A DNA stretch of 64,000 nt from Helicobacter canis. GTDB taxonomy: Bacteria; Campylobacterota; Campylobacteria; Campylobacterales; Helicobacteraceae. The notes beneath the pieces are model-generated. The model ran no database searches. It was not told where the DNA came from and was given only the letters and a program-made list of their open reading frames with translations. Of the stretch, positions 25,669 through 35,948 are shown one piece after another. The stretch's first letter is position 1; each line of letters begins with the position of its first letter. The stretch covers positions 1-64,000 of the forward strand of contig NZ_VXKE01000006.1 of NCBI RefSeq assembly GCF_008693005.1. Reading direction: 5' to 3'. A program made the translations under genes and the position numbers.

Positions 25669-26211
25669 ATGCTACGCGCGCTGCTTTGCTACTTAGCTTT
25701 GTGTATGGGCGCGGTGGCTGGCATAGAATCTACTTTCAACCAATGCCTTAAACAAGAAGTTTTACCTGTTTGCCTAGATGGATTCTACAAAGTGCCTGAT
25801 TTTCTTAACTTTAAAGGCGGGTATGTCTATGTGTTTGTCCATAATGGCAAGCTATTTGCCTATGGCGTGAAAAATCTCGATGGCAGCACAACGGCAAATT
25901 ACGACATCTACAACCCAGACAAAAGCCTGCGATCGCGCCTTGATAAAGAAGTCATTTTTCTACAAAACCTCGCCATAAATGATACAAGTCTCTATGGTGG
26001 GACTTCATACAACTTTCAAAATGGTTCGACCTACTATACAAAAGGCAAGATTCTAGCAAATGGTGATTTGCACTTAGATTTTGCCCTAGATAGCTACCAT
26101 ATCCTTGGGAAAAGCTTCTTATGGCAGCGACTTAGCGAGACACAAGTGCGCCACCACGACCTTCGCCCGATCAATAAACAGCGAGCCCTAGAAACACTTA
26201 GAGACAAGTAG
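25669..26211 (+). CDS. Secreted protein, DUF2147-like
   Basis: A 180-aa protein with an N-terminal signal peptide (LLCYLALCMGAVAG) and a predicted beta-rich body. The segment DGFYKVPDFLNFKGGYVYVFVHNGKLFAYGVK has the shape of DUF2147 proteins of other Gram-negatives, which are periplasmic and uncharacterised. It starts 4 bases after the YhcH-like gene with no clear ribosome site, suggesting translational coupling. Its 3' end overlaps the convergent hydrolase gene by 14 bases. Family assignment is tentative. Confidence 0.6.
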   Translation: MLRALLCYLALCMGAVAGIESTFNQCLKQEVLPVCLDGFYKVPDFLNFKGGYVYVFVHNGKLFAYGVKNLDGSTTANYDIYNPDKSLRSRLDKEVIFLQNLAINDTSLYGGTSYNFQNGSTYYTKGKILANGDLHLDFALDSYHILGKSFLWQRLSETQVRHHDLRPINKQRALETLRDK

Positions 26212-26779
26212 GTGGAATCTGCGTAAGCAGCACATCATACACCAAAGGCAGCTCCCTAAATCCATCACTATCCATAAAATGCCCGCCCTTATCTCTAGCG
26301 ATGAAGTCCGCACCAATTAGTTCTGCTAGATTCTGGCTCAAGCTAAAAGGCACGATCACATCATCACGCGCACTAATCACAGCCCTACGACACACTATCT
26401 GCTTAATTTTCCCGCTTTGAAGTGGAAATTTTACAAAGAGTGAAAGCTCTGGCAAAGTCGGCAGCTCTTCACAAAAACCAGCCACAAGCACTGCGCCTCC
26501 AACTCTCACACAAGAATCTAGTGTTTCAATAAAACGCAAGGTAGCAATGCAGCCAAGGCTATGAGCGACAAAATACACACTCTCATCAATCTCGCCATCA
26601 GCGCACACTTGCTCATAAATAGCCTGTGTCCATTCATTAGGGTTTGGATTCTCTGGAGTAGGTAGGCGCAGCACGCTTGCATAAATATCGCGCTCGCCAA
26701 GCTCTCTAGCCAGCCATTGAAACCAGTTTTTCTCTGGGCTAGAGTCAAAGCCGTGGATAATGTAGATTCTCACCCCCAC
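26198..26779 (-). CDS. RBBP9/YdeN-type alpha/beta hydrolase
   Basis: A 193-aa small serine hydrolase. It shows IYIIHGFDSSPEKNWFQWL at the start, the nucleophile elbow AHSLGC at about 72-77, the acid in ISARDDVIVP at about 144 and the catalytic His in KGGHFMDSDGF near 168. That order defines the Ser_hydrolase (YdeN/RBBP9) family. The physiological substrate is unknown. The start is GTG at 26779, with another GTG two codons later; neither has a clear ribosome site. Confidence 0.85.
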   Translation of the reverse strand: MGVRIYIIHGFDSSPEKNWFQWLARELGERDIYASVLRLPTPENPNPNEWTQAIYEQVCADGEIDESVYFVAHSLGCIATLRFIETLDSCVRVGGAVLVAGFCEELPTLPELSLFVKFPLQSGKIKQIVCRRAVISARDDVIVPFSLSQNLAELIGADFIARDKGGHFMDSDGFRELPLVYDVLLTQIPPTCL

Positions 26780-26814
26780 ATTATGCCCGTTCGTAGAAGT
26801 AGTTGAGATATAAG

Positions 26815-27063
26815 CTATGGTCGGCGTGGGTTGGCTTCATTGACACGAAGTTTCCTTCCCATAAACTCCGTGTTATCAAGCGCGCTAATCGCCTTGAGTG
26901 CTTCTTCATCTTCCATTTCAACAAAGCCAAAGCCCTTTGCCCTGCCGGTTTCTCTGTCGTTGATAAGCTTCACAGAGCTTACAGCACCAAATTGCCCAAA
27001 AAGTTCGATCATCTGCTCATTTGTCGTAGAATAAGGGAGATTACCGACATAGATACTTTTCAT
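26815..27063 (-). CDS. RRM-domain RNA-binding protein
   Basis: A single RNA-recognition motif of 82 aa, with RNP2 IYVGNL at residues 4-9 and RNP1 KGFGFVEM at about 44-51. H. pylori has a similar stand-alone RRM protein, HP0827. These glycine-tail-less bacterial RRM proteins bind single-stranded RNA, and targets in Helicobacter are not settled. ATG 27063 with GGAG seven bases upstream is preferred to the longer open frame reaching 27138. Confidence 0.9.
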   Translation of the reverse strand: MKSIYVGNLPYSTTNEQMIELFGQFGAVSSVKLINDRETGRAKGFGFVEMEDEEALKAISALDNTEFMGRKLRVNEANPRRP

Positions 27064-27218
27064 TTTATCTCCAGAAAGTAGATTCTCTAACTGCAATGAT
27101 GGCTTACAAACTCTCAACAAGAATCCAGCAAAAACCACTCAAATGTAAATTAGAAGTGCGTGTATGGTATGCTTTTTGTGCTTAAAGTTTAGTAAAAGTC
27201 TATGCGGAGCAGCGCGCA

Positions 27219-28502
27219 TTATTCATTGCGCAAGACACTAAGTGCGTTGATTTGGGCAGCTTTTTTGGCTGGATAGTAAGAGGAGAAGCACACGATACAC
27301 ACTGCCCCCACCAAAGTCGCACAAAAATCAAATACACTTACATCTAAAGGCAGTTTGCTGACCCCATACACATCTGCTGGCAGCGTGATAATGGGAAAAG
27401 TATCTAGCACAAAAAGCACCACACCACTTAGCACCACGCCAAAGACAATCCCACCAAGCCCAATACTTATCCCAAGTAGAAAAAAGCTTTTTCGCACCTC
27501 AGCGGCACTAGCACCCAAGCTCAATAGCAAGGCGATTTCTTTTCTCCTATTCATCACCACCATCAAAAGTGAGCTAATAATATTTAAGCTTGCCATAAGG
27601 ATTATAAGCATAAGCACGATAAAAAGGACATTTTTTTCTAAATCCATCGCGGCAAACAAATTGCTATTGCGCTCCCACCACCCCTCTATACCGATATGAT
27701 GAATCCCTTTTTTCTCTAAATACTCGCGTAGATTCTGCTTATCTTGCATAGGTGTTTTAGAGTGGATATGCACACCATCATATAAACCTTGTGGAAGCTT
27801 CTTAATTGCTGCTAGTGCAGAGAGATTGGCATACATATAAGCAGAATCATACGCGCTAATCCCAGAGCTAAACACGCCTGCTACGCTAAATCGCTTCATT
27901 GTGGGGCTAAGGGTAAGCCCCGTTGGCTCAAGACTTGTGAAAAATAATGCAATCTTTTCTCCGTGCGCTAAAAAGTGCGCATCACTCAAAGACTTGCCAA
28001 CCATTAGTGAGAATTTCTCATCGATGAAGCTCTGCCTAGATTCTAGCGGCAAAGCCTCGGCAAACACCGGATTGATCGCAGCTTCTTTGCTAGGATCTAT
28101 GCCAAAGAGCACTGCAGCTTCCATCGTGCCATTGACTCTAGCGACTGCTTGCATATAGAGATAGGGGCTAAAGCTTAGAGCTGGAAAATGCTCTTCTAAA
28201 TCCTGCACCAAATCTTGTGTAATACCCTTTTGCTGAAGCGAGATAATTGTAAGCGGGTAGCTCATCACAAACAATCGCTTTTCAAACTCCTTGCTCATAC
28301 CATTCATAATCGCCATCGCTACAATGAGCACCATAACTCCCACCCCAATGCCCAAAAACGCCAAAATCGCCGTGATAGAAATAAATGGCTGGCTTTTATC
28401 AAAGCGCAAAAACTTCCTGTGTAAAAACCTGACAAGAGAGTGCGCGGGCACGCCTTTATTGGAGTTTATAGCTGGTGGATTTGTGGCAGTTTGCTTGCTC
28501 AT
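27219..28502 (-). CDS. LolC/LolE-type lipoprotein-releasing permease
   Basis: An inner-membrane MacB/FtsX-superfamily permease, 427 aa. One transmembrane helix lies near residue 40 (FISITAILAFLGIGVGVMVLIVAMAI), followed by a periplasmic domain of about 210 residues. Three more helices follow, including the SLNIISSLLMVVMNRRKEIALLLSLGAS block characteristic of LolC/E. It would release lipoproteins from the inner membrane with a LolD ATPase, which is not adjacent. ATG 28502 overlaps the secA stop by one base (TAATG), and this secA-permease order also occurs in H. pylori. Confidence 0.88.
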   Translation of the reverse strand: MSKQTATNPPAINSNKGVPAHSLVRFLHRKFLRFDKSQPFISITAILAFLGIGVGVMVLIVAMAIMNGMSKEFEKRLFVMSYPLTIISLQQKGITQDLVQDLEEHFPALSFSPYLYMQAVARVNGTMEAAVLFGIDPSKEAAINPVFAEALPLESRQSFIDEKFSLMVGKSLSDAHFLAHGEKIALFFTSLEPTGLTLSPTMKRFSVAGVFSSGISAYDSAYMYANLSALAAIKKLPQGLYDGVHIHSKTPMQDKQNLREYLEKKGIHHIGIEGWWERNSNLFAAMDLEKNVLFIVLMLIILMASLNIISSLLMVVMNRRKEIALLLSLGASAAEVRKSFFLLGISIGLGGIVFGVVLSGVVLFVLDTFPIITLPADVYGVSKLPLDVSVFDFCATLVGAVCIVCFSSYYPAKKAAQINALSVLRNE

Positions 28503-31099
28503 TATTGTGCTAGCATTCCCTTTTTGGGTCCGCTTTTGCCGTGGCAGAGCTTGTATTTTTTCCCACTGCCACAAGGGCAAGGATCATTGCGTGCGATCTT
28601 TTTTTGCCCAAAATCCTCTTGTGTGAGATTCTGCTCTATGGCTTGGCTATTGTAGTGCAGCTCATCACTTGTTTGGGCTAGATCGCTTAGGACTTCTTGA
28701 GTTTGGGCTTTGGTGGATTCTGGCTCTTTGATTTGGATAATGTGCAGAGTTTTTATCGCCTGAGTTTTCACCTGCTCAATAAACTCCATAAAAAGGCTAT
28801 AACTCTCCTTTTTATACTCCACAAGCGGGTCTTTTTGGTTATAGCCTCGTAGTGAGATCCCTGTCTTTAGCGTATCCATAGAGTAGAGATGCTCGCGCCA
28901 AAGCGTATCGAGCGTCTGCAAGTAGATAATGCGCTCAATCTCATTGCGGCTCTCTCCTGCCGCTGCCATTTTCTTTTCATAGCTTTTTGCTAAAAGCGCG
29001 TTAGTTTGCTCAAGCAAGCTGCTTTCATCAATGTCATTTGCAATATCATCGCCTAGCTCTTGGTGCAGATGTTCGCCTAGATTCTGGTAGCCAAACTCTT
29101 CTTGCAGGATTTTTTCTAACGCCTGCACACTTGCTTGCATATCGCCTTGGCTATGGCTTTGCGCTTGATCGAAACACTCCTGCAAGGCTGCTAGGCGATT
29201 TTGCTCCACTCGCTCACTCATATCAAAGCTAGAATCCAAAAGCTCATCGCGGAATTTATACACACTTTTGCGCTGCTCATTTGCTACATCATCATACTCT
29301 AATAAGTGCTTGCGCGATTCAAAATGGAGATTCTCGACCTTTTTTTGCGCATTTTGGACTGATCGCGTTACAAGAGTAGATTCTATATGCTCGCCCTCTT
29401 TTAGCCCAAGTCGCTCCATAATGCCCTTTAGCTTATCACTGCCAAAAATCCTTAGCAAGCCATCTTCTAAGCTTAGATAAAACTGGCTCACCCCCGGATC
29501 ACCCTGCCGCCCAGATCGCCCGCGCAGCTGATTGTCAATCCGCCTGCTCTCGTGCCGCTCTGTGCCAATGATATATAGCCCCCCTAGCGCGCGCACTTCT
29601 TCATCGATCTTAATATCCACACCACGCCCTGCCATATTTGTCGCAATGGTAACTGAGCCTTTCAACCCAGCGTCTTTGATGATTTCAGACTCCTTTGTAT
29701 GCTGCTTGGCATTGAGCACGGTGTGGGGGATTTTGGCTTGTTTTAGGAGATTGTGCAAAAGCTCGCTTTTTTCAATGCTTGCTGTGCCCACAAGCACAGG
29801 CTGTCCTTTGGCATAAAGCTCTGTGATTTTAGCAAGCACGGCATTAAACTTCTCGCGCTCACTCTTGTAAATTAAGTCATTCAAATCTTTGCGCTGTACA
29901 GGGAGATTTGTGGGGATTGAGACAACTTCCAAATTATAAATTTGCAAAAATTCGCTCGCTTCTGTCTGCGCTGTGCCTGTCATACCAGAGAGCTTGCTAT
30001 ACAAGCGGAAGTAATTTTGGAATGTAATATCCGCTAGTGTTTGGCTCTCTTCTTTAATGGCGACCTTTTCCTTTGCTTCTAGGGCTTGGTGTAAGCCTTC
30101 GCTAAATCGCCGCCCCTCGCTCAATCGCCCGGTAAATTCATCGACAATTACCACTTCACCTTCTTGGATCACATAGTCTTGATCTTTGAAAAAGAGAAAA
30201 TTCGCCTTTAAAGCTTGATCGAGATGGTGGGAGAGCGCGGCATTTTCTATGCTATAAAGATTTTCTATTTTGAAGAGCTTTTCTGCCTTTTTAATGCCCT
30301 CTTCTGTGATTAAAATCACGCGATTTTTCTCATCAATTGTGAAGTCTTCTTCAGCTTTCATCTGCTTTGCCACAGAATCTGCTGTGGTGTAATGCTCCAT
30401 TTTGCGATTAACCGGACCAGAGATGATAAGTGGTGTGCGTGCCTCATCGATTAAGATAGAATCCACCTCATCGACAATGGCGTAAGAGTGGGATTTCTGC
30501 ACCTTTTGGTTAAGGTCGTATTTCATATTATCGCGCAAATAGTCAAAGCCAAATTCATTATTTGTGCCATAGACTATATCGCACGCATACATAGTAAGTC
30601 GCTCCTCTTCGCTAACACCAGCGGTAATGACCCCCACACTATAGCCCAAAAACTCATACAAAGGACGCATTTCTTGTGCATCGCGATTGGCTAGATAGTC
30701 ATTAACTGTTACGATATGCACGCTCTCTCCTGCTAAAGCATTAAGCGCGCTTGCAAGCGTGGCTACAAGAGTTTTGCCCTCGCCTGTTTTCATCTCGGCA
30801 ATGCGCCCATCGTGCAACGCCATAGCACCGATGAGCTGCACATCAAAATGCCGCATATTAAGCGTGCGCTTGGCTGCTTCCCTAGTGATAGCAAAGCTCT
30901 CATTTAGCACAGAGTCCAAACTCTCCCCATTTTCACGCACGCGCTTTTTAAGCTCCATAAATCGCTCTTGTAGCTCTATATCACTTAGTGCTTCAAAGGT
31001 AGATTCTAGGGCATTGATAGCATCTACACGCTTTTGGTAGGAGCGGATAAGCTTGTCATTACGAGTGCCAAAAATCAAGCCAAAAATCATCTTTATCAT
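28502..31099 (-). CDS. secA: Preprotein translocase ATPase SecA
   Basis: The motor of Sec-dependent protein export, 865 aa. Present are the MKTGEGKT Walker A region at about 105, [17 protein letters not shown] (DEAD-like Walker B), the AGRGVDIK and [11 protein letters not shown] helicase motifs, and the C-terminal zinc-binding [14 protein letters not shown] that contacts SecB or phospholipid. AAGG lies seven bases before the ATG, and a TATAAT lies at 31127-31132. It is coupled to the downstream LolC-like permease. Confidence 0.97.
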   Translation of the reverse strand: MIKMIFGLIFGTRNDKLIRSYQKRVDAINALESTFEALSDIELQERFMELKKRVRENGESLDSVLNESFAITREAAKRTLNMRHFDVQLIGAMALHDGRIAEMKTGEGKTLVATLASALNALAGESVHIVTVNDYLANRDAQEMRPLYEFLGYSVGVITAGVSEEERLTMYACDIVYGTNNEFGFDYLRDNMKYDLNQKVQKSHSYAIVDEVDSILIDEARTPLIISGPVNRKMEHYTTADSVAKQMKAEEDFTIDEKNRVILITEEGIKKAEKLFKIENLYSIENAALSHHLDQALKANFLFFKDQDYVIQEGEVVIVDEFTGRLSEGRRFSEGLHQALEAKEKVAIKEESQTLADITFQNYFRLYSKLSGMTGTAQTEASEFLQIYNLEVVSIPTNLPVQRKDLNDLIYKSEREKFNAVLAKITELYAKGQPVLVGTASIEKSELLHNLLKQAKIPHTVLNAKQHTKESEIIKDAGLKGSVTIATNMAGRGVDIKIDEEVRALGGLYIIGTERHESRRIDNQLRGRSGRQGDPGVSQFYLSLEDGLLRIFGSDKLKGIMERLGLKEGEHIESTLVTRSVQNAQKKVENLHFESRKHLLEYDDVANEQRKSVYKFRDELLDSSFDMSERVEQNRLAALQECFDQAQSHSQGDMQASVQALEKILQEEFGYQNLGEHLHQELGDDIANDIDESSLLEQTNALLAKSYEKKMAAAGESRNEIERIIYLQTLDTLWREHLYSMDTLKTGISLRGYNQKDPLVEYKKESYSLFMEFIEQVKTQAIKTLHIIQIKEPESTKAQTQEVLSDLAQTSDELHYNSQAIEQNLTQEDFGQKKIARNDPCPCGSGKKYKLCHGKSGPKKGMLAQ

Positions 31100-31126
31100 T
31101 ACAAAACCTTAAAAAATGGATAAAAA

Positions 31127-31132
31127 ATTATA
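31127..31132 (-). promoter_or_regulatory. -10 box of secA
   Basis: TATAAT on the minus strand, 28 bases before the secA ATG, in the 83-base gap after nusA. Confidence 0.4.
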
Positions 31133-31182
31133 ATGCAACTTTGTAAAAATGTCTTTAATCGCATAAGCGCGCAAGCTCTATG

Positions 31183-32319
31183 CTACGCCTTGAAAAGCGA
31201 CTCAAGCGCATCAATCCCCACCTTTTGCTCTTCTTTGTTAGATTCTACATCTTCTTGTGATTTTTCTTTGATGATTTCCACAAGCTCGATTTCAAATCCT
31301 GTGAGCATACACGCTAGGCGGATATTGACACCATTTTTGCCAATTGCTTTGCTTTTTTGATCGCTCATTATGCTAACTTGCGCCTTTTTCTCTTCTTCGG
31401 TGTTGGAGAGAATCTTTACTGCGATGATTTGCGCTGGGGCTAGGGCTTTGCTAATAAAAATTTCTGGGATTTCTGCATACTCAATACAATCGATATTTTC
31501 GCCATTAAGCCTACGGCTTACGGCGTTGATCCTAACGCCCTTTGTCCCCACACTTGAGCCAATGGGATCAATCCTTGGGCTTGTGGAATACAAAGCGACT
31601 TTGGCGCGATCGCCCGGGATCCTAGCGCATTTTTGGATAATCACTTCGCCATCTTTAATCTCTGGGACTTCTTGCTCTAGCAGGGCTTCAAGCATTTTAG
31701 GCGTGGTGCGAGATAGCTCGACATACAGCCCATCTTTTTGGAATCGCACAAATTTTACAATGCAGCTAATCGTGTCATTCACCTTAAACTTCTCGCCTTT
31801 AATGCGGTTTTTGAGCGGCAAAACTGCGCGAATATCTTGGATCTCCACATAGGTATTCTCCTGCTCATCAACAGCGATAACCTGCCCACTCACAAGCTTG
31901 CCTAGCATTTCTTTAAAGCTTACAAACAGCTGGTTTTCTATGGTGCGCTGGATATGGAACTCCAAATCGGCAAAGAGCATATTAACGGCATTTCTACTCA
32001 TATTTTCTAGGCTTATTTCGTGGTGGATTTCATCATTGATACTCACATCATCTCCTGATGCTTCTTTCGCCTGTGAGAGCGCGATAAAATTATGCGGATC
32101 AGCTGCCACTCTCTCATCATCATCAGCACATACAAGCACAGAGTGGATAAGCCTAAAAGTGCGGTGCTTTTCATCTTCTTCAATGATATAGTTTAGCTCT
32201 TCACCAAACTGCTTTTTAGCGACTTTTATAATGGTGTCCTTTACCACTTGCGCCACAAGCTTAGGCTCTAACCCTTTCTCACAAGCAATAAGCTCAATAA
32301 TATCTACGATCTTCTCCAT
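31183..32319 (-). CDS. nusA: Transcription termination/antitermination factor NusA
   Basis: Binds RNA polymerase and nascent RNA to modulate pausing, termination and antitermination. The 378 aa hold the N-terminal polymerase-binding domain (1-125), an S1 domain at about 130-200 (SGQVIAVDEQENTYVEI), then tandem KH domains with GTKGVRINAVSRRLNGENIDCIEY and IGKNGVNIRLACMLTG. The C-terminal acidic repeats of E. coli NusA are absent, as in other Campylobacterota. AAGGAG lies before the ATG. Confidence 0.95.
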   Translation of the reverse strand: MEKIVDIIELIACEKGLEPKLVAQVVKDTIIKVAKKQFGEELNYIIEEDEKHRTFRLIHSVLVCADDDERVAADPHNFIALSQAKEASGDDVSINDEIHHEISLENMSRNAVNMLFADLEFHIQRTIENQLFVSFKEMLGKLVSGQVIAVDEQENTYVEIQDIRAVLPLKNRIKGEKFKVNDTISCIVKFVRFQKDGLYVELSRTTPKMLEALLEQEVPEIKDGEVIIQKCARIPGDRAKVALYSTSPRIDPIGSSVGTKGVRINAVSRRLNGENIDCIEYAEIPEIFISKALAPAQIIAVKILSNTEEEKKAQVSIMSDQKSKAIGKNGVNIRLACMLTGFEIELVEIIKEKSQEDVESNKEEQKVGIDALESLFKA

Positions 32320-32404
32320 AGCACTCCTTTGTCTTTAAGCTCTTTCAATAATTTAGATTTAGTCTTTAGGGATTAGTCTTAGGGGGGTCTTGAAAGTGGG
32401 TGGC

Positions 32405-32413
32405 ATTATAGCA
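32405..32413 (-). promoter_or_regulatory. Extended -10 promoter of nusA
   Basis: TGCTATAAT on the minus strand, 86 bases upstream of the nusA start. It is back-to-back with the promoter for the HP0268-like gene. Confidence 0.5.
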
Positions 32414-32434
32414 AATTTTTAAGCCAATTCTAGC

Positions 32435-32440
32435 TACAAT
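32435..32440 (+). promoter_or_regulatory. -10 box of the HP0268-like/miaB unit
   Basis: TACAAT on the plus strand, 31 bases before the start codon at 32471. Confidence 0.4.
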
Positions 32441-32470
32441 GGCGCAAATCTTTTTTAGGAGTATATAGAT

Positions 32471-32719
32471 ATGGAACTAAAACTCGCCCCTATGGACACA
32501 GCAAACATCTCCCAAGCAAGCACGCAAACAATCGCAGTAGAAAGCCTACTAGAATCTACTTCTTCCTTGCAGGTAGTCTATCTTGATAAGCAAAATAGCC
32601 AAAAAGACTTGCAAAAAGCAAAGACCCTACTAGAATCCAAAGGCAAAGTTGTCTATATGGGCGAAGTGCGCTATGGGCTTGATGCCAAAGACTTTATCTA
32701 TGAATTTAGGATTCTATAA
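32471..32719 (+). CDS. HP0268 family small protein
   Basis: An 82-aa protein upstream of miaB, exactly as HP0268 precedes miaB (HP0269) in H. pylori. The C-terminal half KTLLESKGKVVYMGEVRYGLDAKDFIYEFRIL matches the HP0268 pattern ending KDFLYEL-hydrophobic. HP0268 has been reported to have a Smr-like fold and nicking nuclease activity, so a nucleic-acid role is possible here. The N-terminal 35 residues are divergent and include a motif-coded LLESTS. AGGAG precedes the ATG; miaB starts 6 bases after the stop. Confidence 0.75.
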   Translation: MELKLAPMDTANISQASTQTIAVESLLESTSSLQVVYLDKQNSQKDLQKAKTLLESKGKVVYMGEVRYGLDAKDFIYEFRIL

Positions 32720-32725
32720 GCTGCT

Positions 32726-34033
32726 ATGAAGCTTTTTGTCCAAACACTTGGCTGCGCGATGAATGAGCGCGATAGCGAGCATATGATCGCAGAGCTAGAG
32801 AAAAAAGAGGGCTACACACTCACCGATGATGCCACGCAAGCAGATTTGATACTTATCAACACCTGCTCCGTGCGTGAAAAGCCAGAACGCAGGCTTTTTT
32901 CAGAAATCGGTCAATACGCCCAGCAGAAGAAAAAAGGCGCGAAAATCGGCGTATGTGGCTGCACGGCAAGTCATATGGGCGCAGAGATTTTGCGCAAATC
33001 TTCGGCAGTAGATTTTGTCCTAGGTGCGCGCAATATCTCTAAAATCACACAAATTATCCACAAGCCAAAGGCGGTAGAAGTGGATTTGAGCTATGATGAT
33101 AGTCTCTATGCCTTTGAGGGCGTGCGCTCTAGCGGGGTAAAGGCTCTGCTTAATATCTCCATAGGCTGTGATAAATCCTGCGCTTACTGCATAGTCCCCC
33201 ACACAAGGGGCAAGGAAATCTCTATCCCCCTTGATCTGCTCCTTGCTGAAGCGCGCAAGCTTGCGCAAAATGGCATTAAAGAGCTTTTGCTACTTGGGCA
33301 GAATGTCAATAACTATGGCGTGCGCTTCTCTAGTGCGCATAAACAAATCAACTTCTCTGGACTCTTAGCAGAGCTAGCAGAGATTGATGGTATAGAGAGG
33401 ATCCGCTTCACCTCTCCCCACCCACTACATATGGACGATGAGTTTCTCCACGAATTTGCGCGCAATCCTAAAGTATGCAAATCTATCCATATGCCTTTGC
33501 AAAGTGGCTCAAGCAAGATTCTAAAAGCTATGCGCAGAGGGTATAGCAAGGAGTGGTTTTTAGACCGCGTGCAAAAGCTCAAATCACTTGTGCCAGAAGT
33601 AACAATTAGCACAGATATTATTGTAGGCTTTGTGGGTGAGAGTGAAGAAGACTTCGCCCACACGCTTGATGTGCTAGAGCAAGTGCGCTTTGATACGCTT
33701 TATAGCTTTATCTACTCGCCGCGCCCACACACACTTGCCTACTCACTTGACCCATCTAGCCATATCCCTAAAGACATCGCCCAAGCGCGCTTAAGCACCT
33801 TGCAAGAGCGACATAGGGAGATTTTACGCGAGAAAGCCCAAGCAGAAATAGGCAGAGAATATATCGTGCTTGTAGAAAACACCCTGCAAGATAAAGACAT
33901 AGTCTTTAGCGAAGGGCGCAGTGATAACAACAAGCTTATCCATATAGAAAATGCCGCGCTAGATCTTGGGGAGTTTGTGCGTGTAAGAATCACGCGCAAT
34001 GAAGGTGGCTCACTCTTTGGAGAGCTAGCATAG
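32726..34033 (+). CDS. miaB: tRNA-2-methylthio-N6-dimethylallyladenosine synthase
   Basis: A radical-SAM methylthiotransferase acting on i6A37 of tRNAs, 435 aa. The N-terminal MTTase domain carries the three auxiliary-cluster cysteines ([34 protein letters not shown]). The radical-SAM CxxxCxxC is CDKSCAYC at about residues 149-156, and a TRAM domain closes the protein (REYIVLVEN...). It is translationally close to the HP0268-like gene and 38 bases upstream of the Mla operon. Confidence 0.96.
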   Translation: MKLFVQTLGCAMNERDSEHMIAELEKKEGYTLTDDATQADLILINTCSVREKPERRLFSEIGQYAQQKKKGAKIGVCGCTASHMGAEILRKSSAVDFVLGARNISKITQIIHKPKAVEVDLSYDDSLYAFEGVRSSGVKALLNISIGCDKSCAYCIVPHTRGKEISIPLDLLLAEARKLAQNGIKELLLLGQNVNNYGVRFSSAHKQINFSGLLAELAEIDGIERIRFTSPHPLHMDDEFLHEFARNPKVCKSIHMPLQSGSSKILKAMRRGYSKEWFLDRVQKLKSLVPEVTISTDIIVGFVGESEEDFAHTLDVLEQVRFDTLYSFIYSPRPHTLAYSLDPSSHIPKDIAQARLSTLQERHREILREKAQAEIGREYIVLVENTLQDKDIVFSEGRSDNNKLIHIENAALDLGEFVRVRITRNEGGSLFGELA

Positions 34034-34071
34034 GCTTGGCTTTGGCTAGTTGCTGCTATGGATAATTACTA

Positions 34072-35193
34072 ATGGCGATTTCACACAAAGGCGCGCAAGA
34101 AGTGCAGACACCATACTTTCGCATAGATTCTACCACTGCCCAAGCTACAATAATCATCGGTGGAGTATGGGACTTCCGCGCTCCTAGGCGCACACTCTTT
34201 GCCTTAAGGCGCACACTAGAATCTAGGCATTTTTCGCGCATAGTCTTTGAGCAAGATGCGCAAATTGATCTAGCCTTTGGGATTTTTTTAAAGACACATT
34301 TGCATAAATCCCCAGAGATCCAAGCAAGCGAGCACATACGCGCCGTGCTTGATCAATGCCTAGTTAGCACGATCCCGCCTACGCCTAAGCGACACTTATT
34401 CCGCGCGCTGCTTACTTCACTTGGCAAGTGGGTTTATAGCTTTTATCAAAGCTTCTTAGACTTTTTAAACTTTGTGGGAATGAGCTTTTACTATCTAGCA
34501 CTCTCTTTATGGAGACGCGATATCCGCTTAACCCCCCTGCTCTATCATATCAATGAGTCTGGCTTTAAAGCCCTGCCTGTGAGCTTGCTTACCGCTTTTA
34601 TTGTGGGCTTTGCCATAGCATTGCAAGGAGCAGTGCAGCTAGAGCTTATGGGTGCGCCAATGCTAAGTATTGAGATGACAGCTAAGCTTTCTTTGCGCGA
34701 GATGGGTCCTTTTATCCTAGCACTTGTCATCGCTGGGCGCAGTGCCTCAAGCTTTACTGCACAAATTGGCGTAATGCGCCTAACTGATGAGATTGATGCA
34801 ATGAAAACGATGAATTTCCACCCCATTACATTTCTTGTGATTCCAAGGCTTTTCGCGCTCATTATCGTTATGCCGCTTCTAGTGTTTTTAGCCGATGCAT
34901 TTAGCCTATTAGGCGGTATGCTGGCTGTGTATGTGCAGCTAGGGATTGATATGGGGACTTATATTGATCGCGTGTATGAGAGCGTGAGCTGGTCGCACTT
35001 TTTCATAGGGCTCATCAAAGCTCCATTTTTTGGCGCGGCGATTGCGCTTGTGGGGTGCTTCCGTGGATTTTGCATTAAGGAGAATACGCAAGAGCTAGGG
35101 CGCATTACTACCATTAGTGTTGTCAATGCGCTCTTTTGGATCATCGCTATCAATGCGGTGTTTTCTTTCATCACTTCAAGGCTTGGGATATGA
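34072..35193 (+). CDS. mlaE: MlaE-family ABC transporter permease with STAS-like N-terminus
   Basis: The inner-membrane permease of a phospholipid (MCE) transporter. Residues 1-115 are soluble and resemble a STAS domain fused to the permease, a known MlaE variant that replaces a separate MlaB. From about residue 140 there are five to six helices with the conserved QGAVQLELMGAPMLSIEMTAKLSLREMGPFILALVIAGRSASSFTAQIGVM block. The stop overlaps mlaF by 4 bases (ATGA), so the genes are coupled. Confidence 0.9.
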   Translation: MAISHKGAQEVQTPYFRIDSTTAQATIIIGGVWDFRAPRRTLFALRRTLESRHFSRIVFEQDAQIDLAFGIFLKTHLHKSPEIQASEHIRAVLDQCLVSTIPPTPKRHLFRALLTSLGKWVYSFYQSFLDFLNFVGMSFYYLALSLWRRDIRLTPLLYHINESGFKALPVSLLTAFIVGFAIALQGAVQLELMGAPMLSIEMTAKLSLREMGPFILALVIAGRSASSFTAQIGVMRLTDEIDAMKTMNFHPITFLVIPRLFALIIVMPLLVFLADAFSLLGGMLAVYVQLGIDMGTYIDRVYESVSWSHFFIGLIKAPFFGAAIALVGCFRGFCIKENTQELGRITTISVVNALFWIIAINAVFSFITSRLGI

Positions 35194-35948
35194 AATCGCT
35201 TATCCAAGTCCAAGATCTCTGCACCGCTTATGGCGATAGGCTAATCCACGATCGCATTAGCTTTGATGTTTATGAAGGTGAGATTTTTGGGATTCTAGGG
35301 GGTAGTGGCAGTGGGAAATCCACCCTACTTCGCTCAATGATCTTGCTCAATCGCCCCAAAAGTGGCAGAATCCTAATCTTTGATGAAGATATTTGGCAGC
35401 TTAAAGACCCTAGCACACTGCTTACGCGCTGTGGCGTGCTCTTTCAGTTTGGCGCGCTGTTTAGCTCATTAAATGTGCTAGAGAATGTCGGCATACTCCT
35501 TGAAGAGTATAGTGCCTACCCGCAATCAAGCATTACAGAAGTGGCAAAATACCTGCTTGATCGCGTAGGGCTTAGCCCCAAAGCCTACCATCTCTACCCG
35601 CACGAGCTAAGTGGCGGTATGAAAAAGCGTGTAGGATTAGCACGAGCCCTAGCCCTAAACCCTAGAATCTTATTTTTAGATGAGCCTAGTAGCGGGCTTG
35701 ACCCAGCTAGTGCGCAGCAGCTTGATGAGCTTATTTGCGCGCTTCGGCTAGAATTTACGATGACAATTGTAATGATCACGCACGATTTAGATTCTATCAA
35801 AGATACAACCGATAGGTTTTTAATGCTAAAAGATGGGAAGATAGAGTTTTTGGGCAATCTTAGCGAGCTCGCACACAATGTGCATACACTAGATTCTAGT
35901 AATTTATTTTTCAGCAAACGAGGAGAGCGACTATGGAGAGAAATGTAA
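35190..35948 (+). CDS. mlaF: MlaF-family ABC transporter ATP-binding protein
   Basis: The ATPase of the MCE lipid transporter, 252 aa. Walker A is GGSGSGKST at about 37-45, the signature is LSGGMKKRVGLARAL and Walker B is ILFLDEPSSGLDPAS with a following H-loop ITHDL. ATG at 35190 overlaps the permease stop, and the longer open frame to 35136 is not supported by homology. The 3' end overlaps mlaD by 16 bases. Confidence 0.94.
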   Translation: MKSLIQVQDLCTAYGDRLIHDRISFDVYEGEIFGILGGSGSGKSTLLRSMILLNRPKSGRILIFDEDIWQLKDPSTLLTRCGVLFQFGALFSSLNVLENVGILLEEYSAYPQSSITEVAKYLLDRVGLSPKAYHLYPHELSGGMKKRVGLARALALNPRILFLDEPSSGLDPASAQQLDELICALRLEFTMTIVMITHDLDSIKDTTDRFLMLKDGKIEFLGNLSELAHNVHTLDSSNLFFSKRGERLWREM

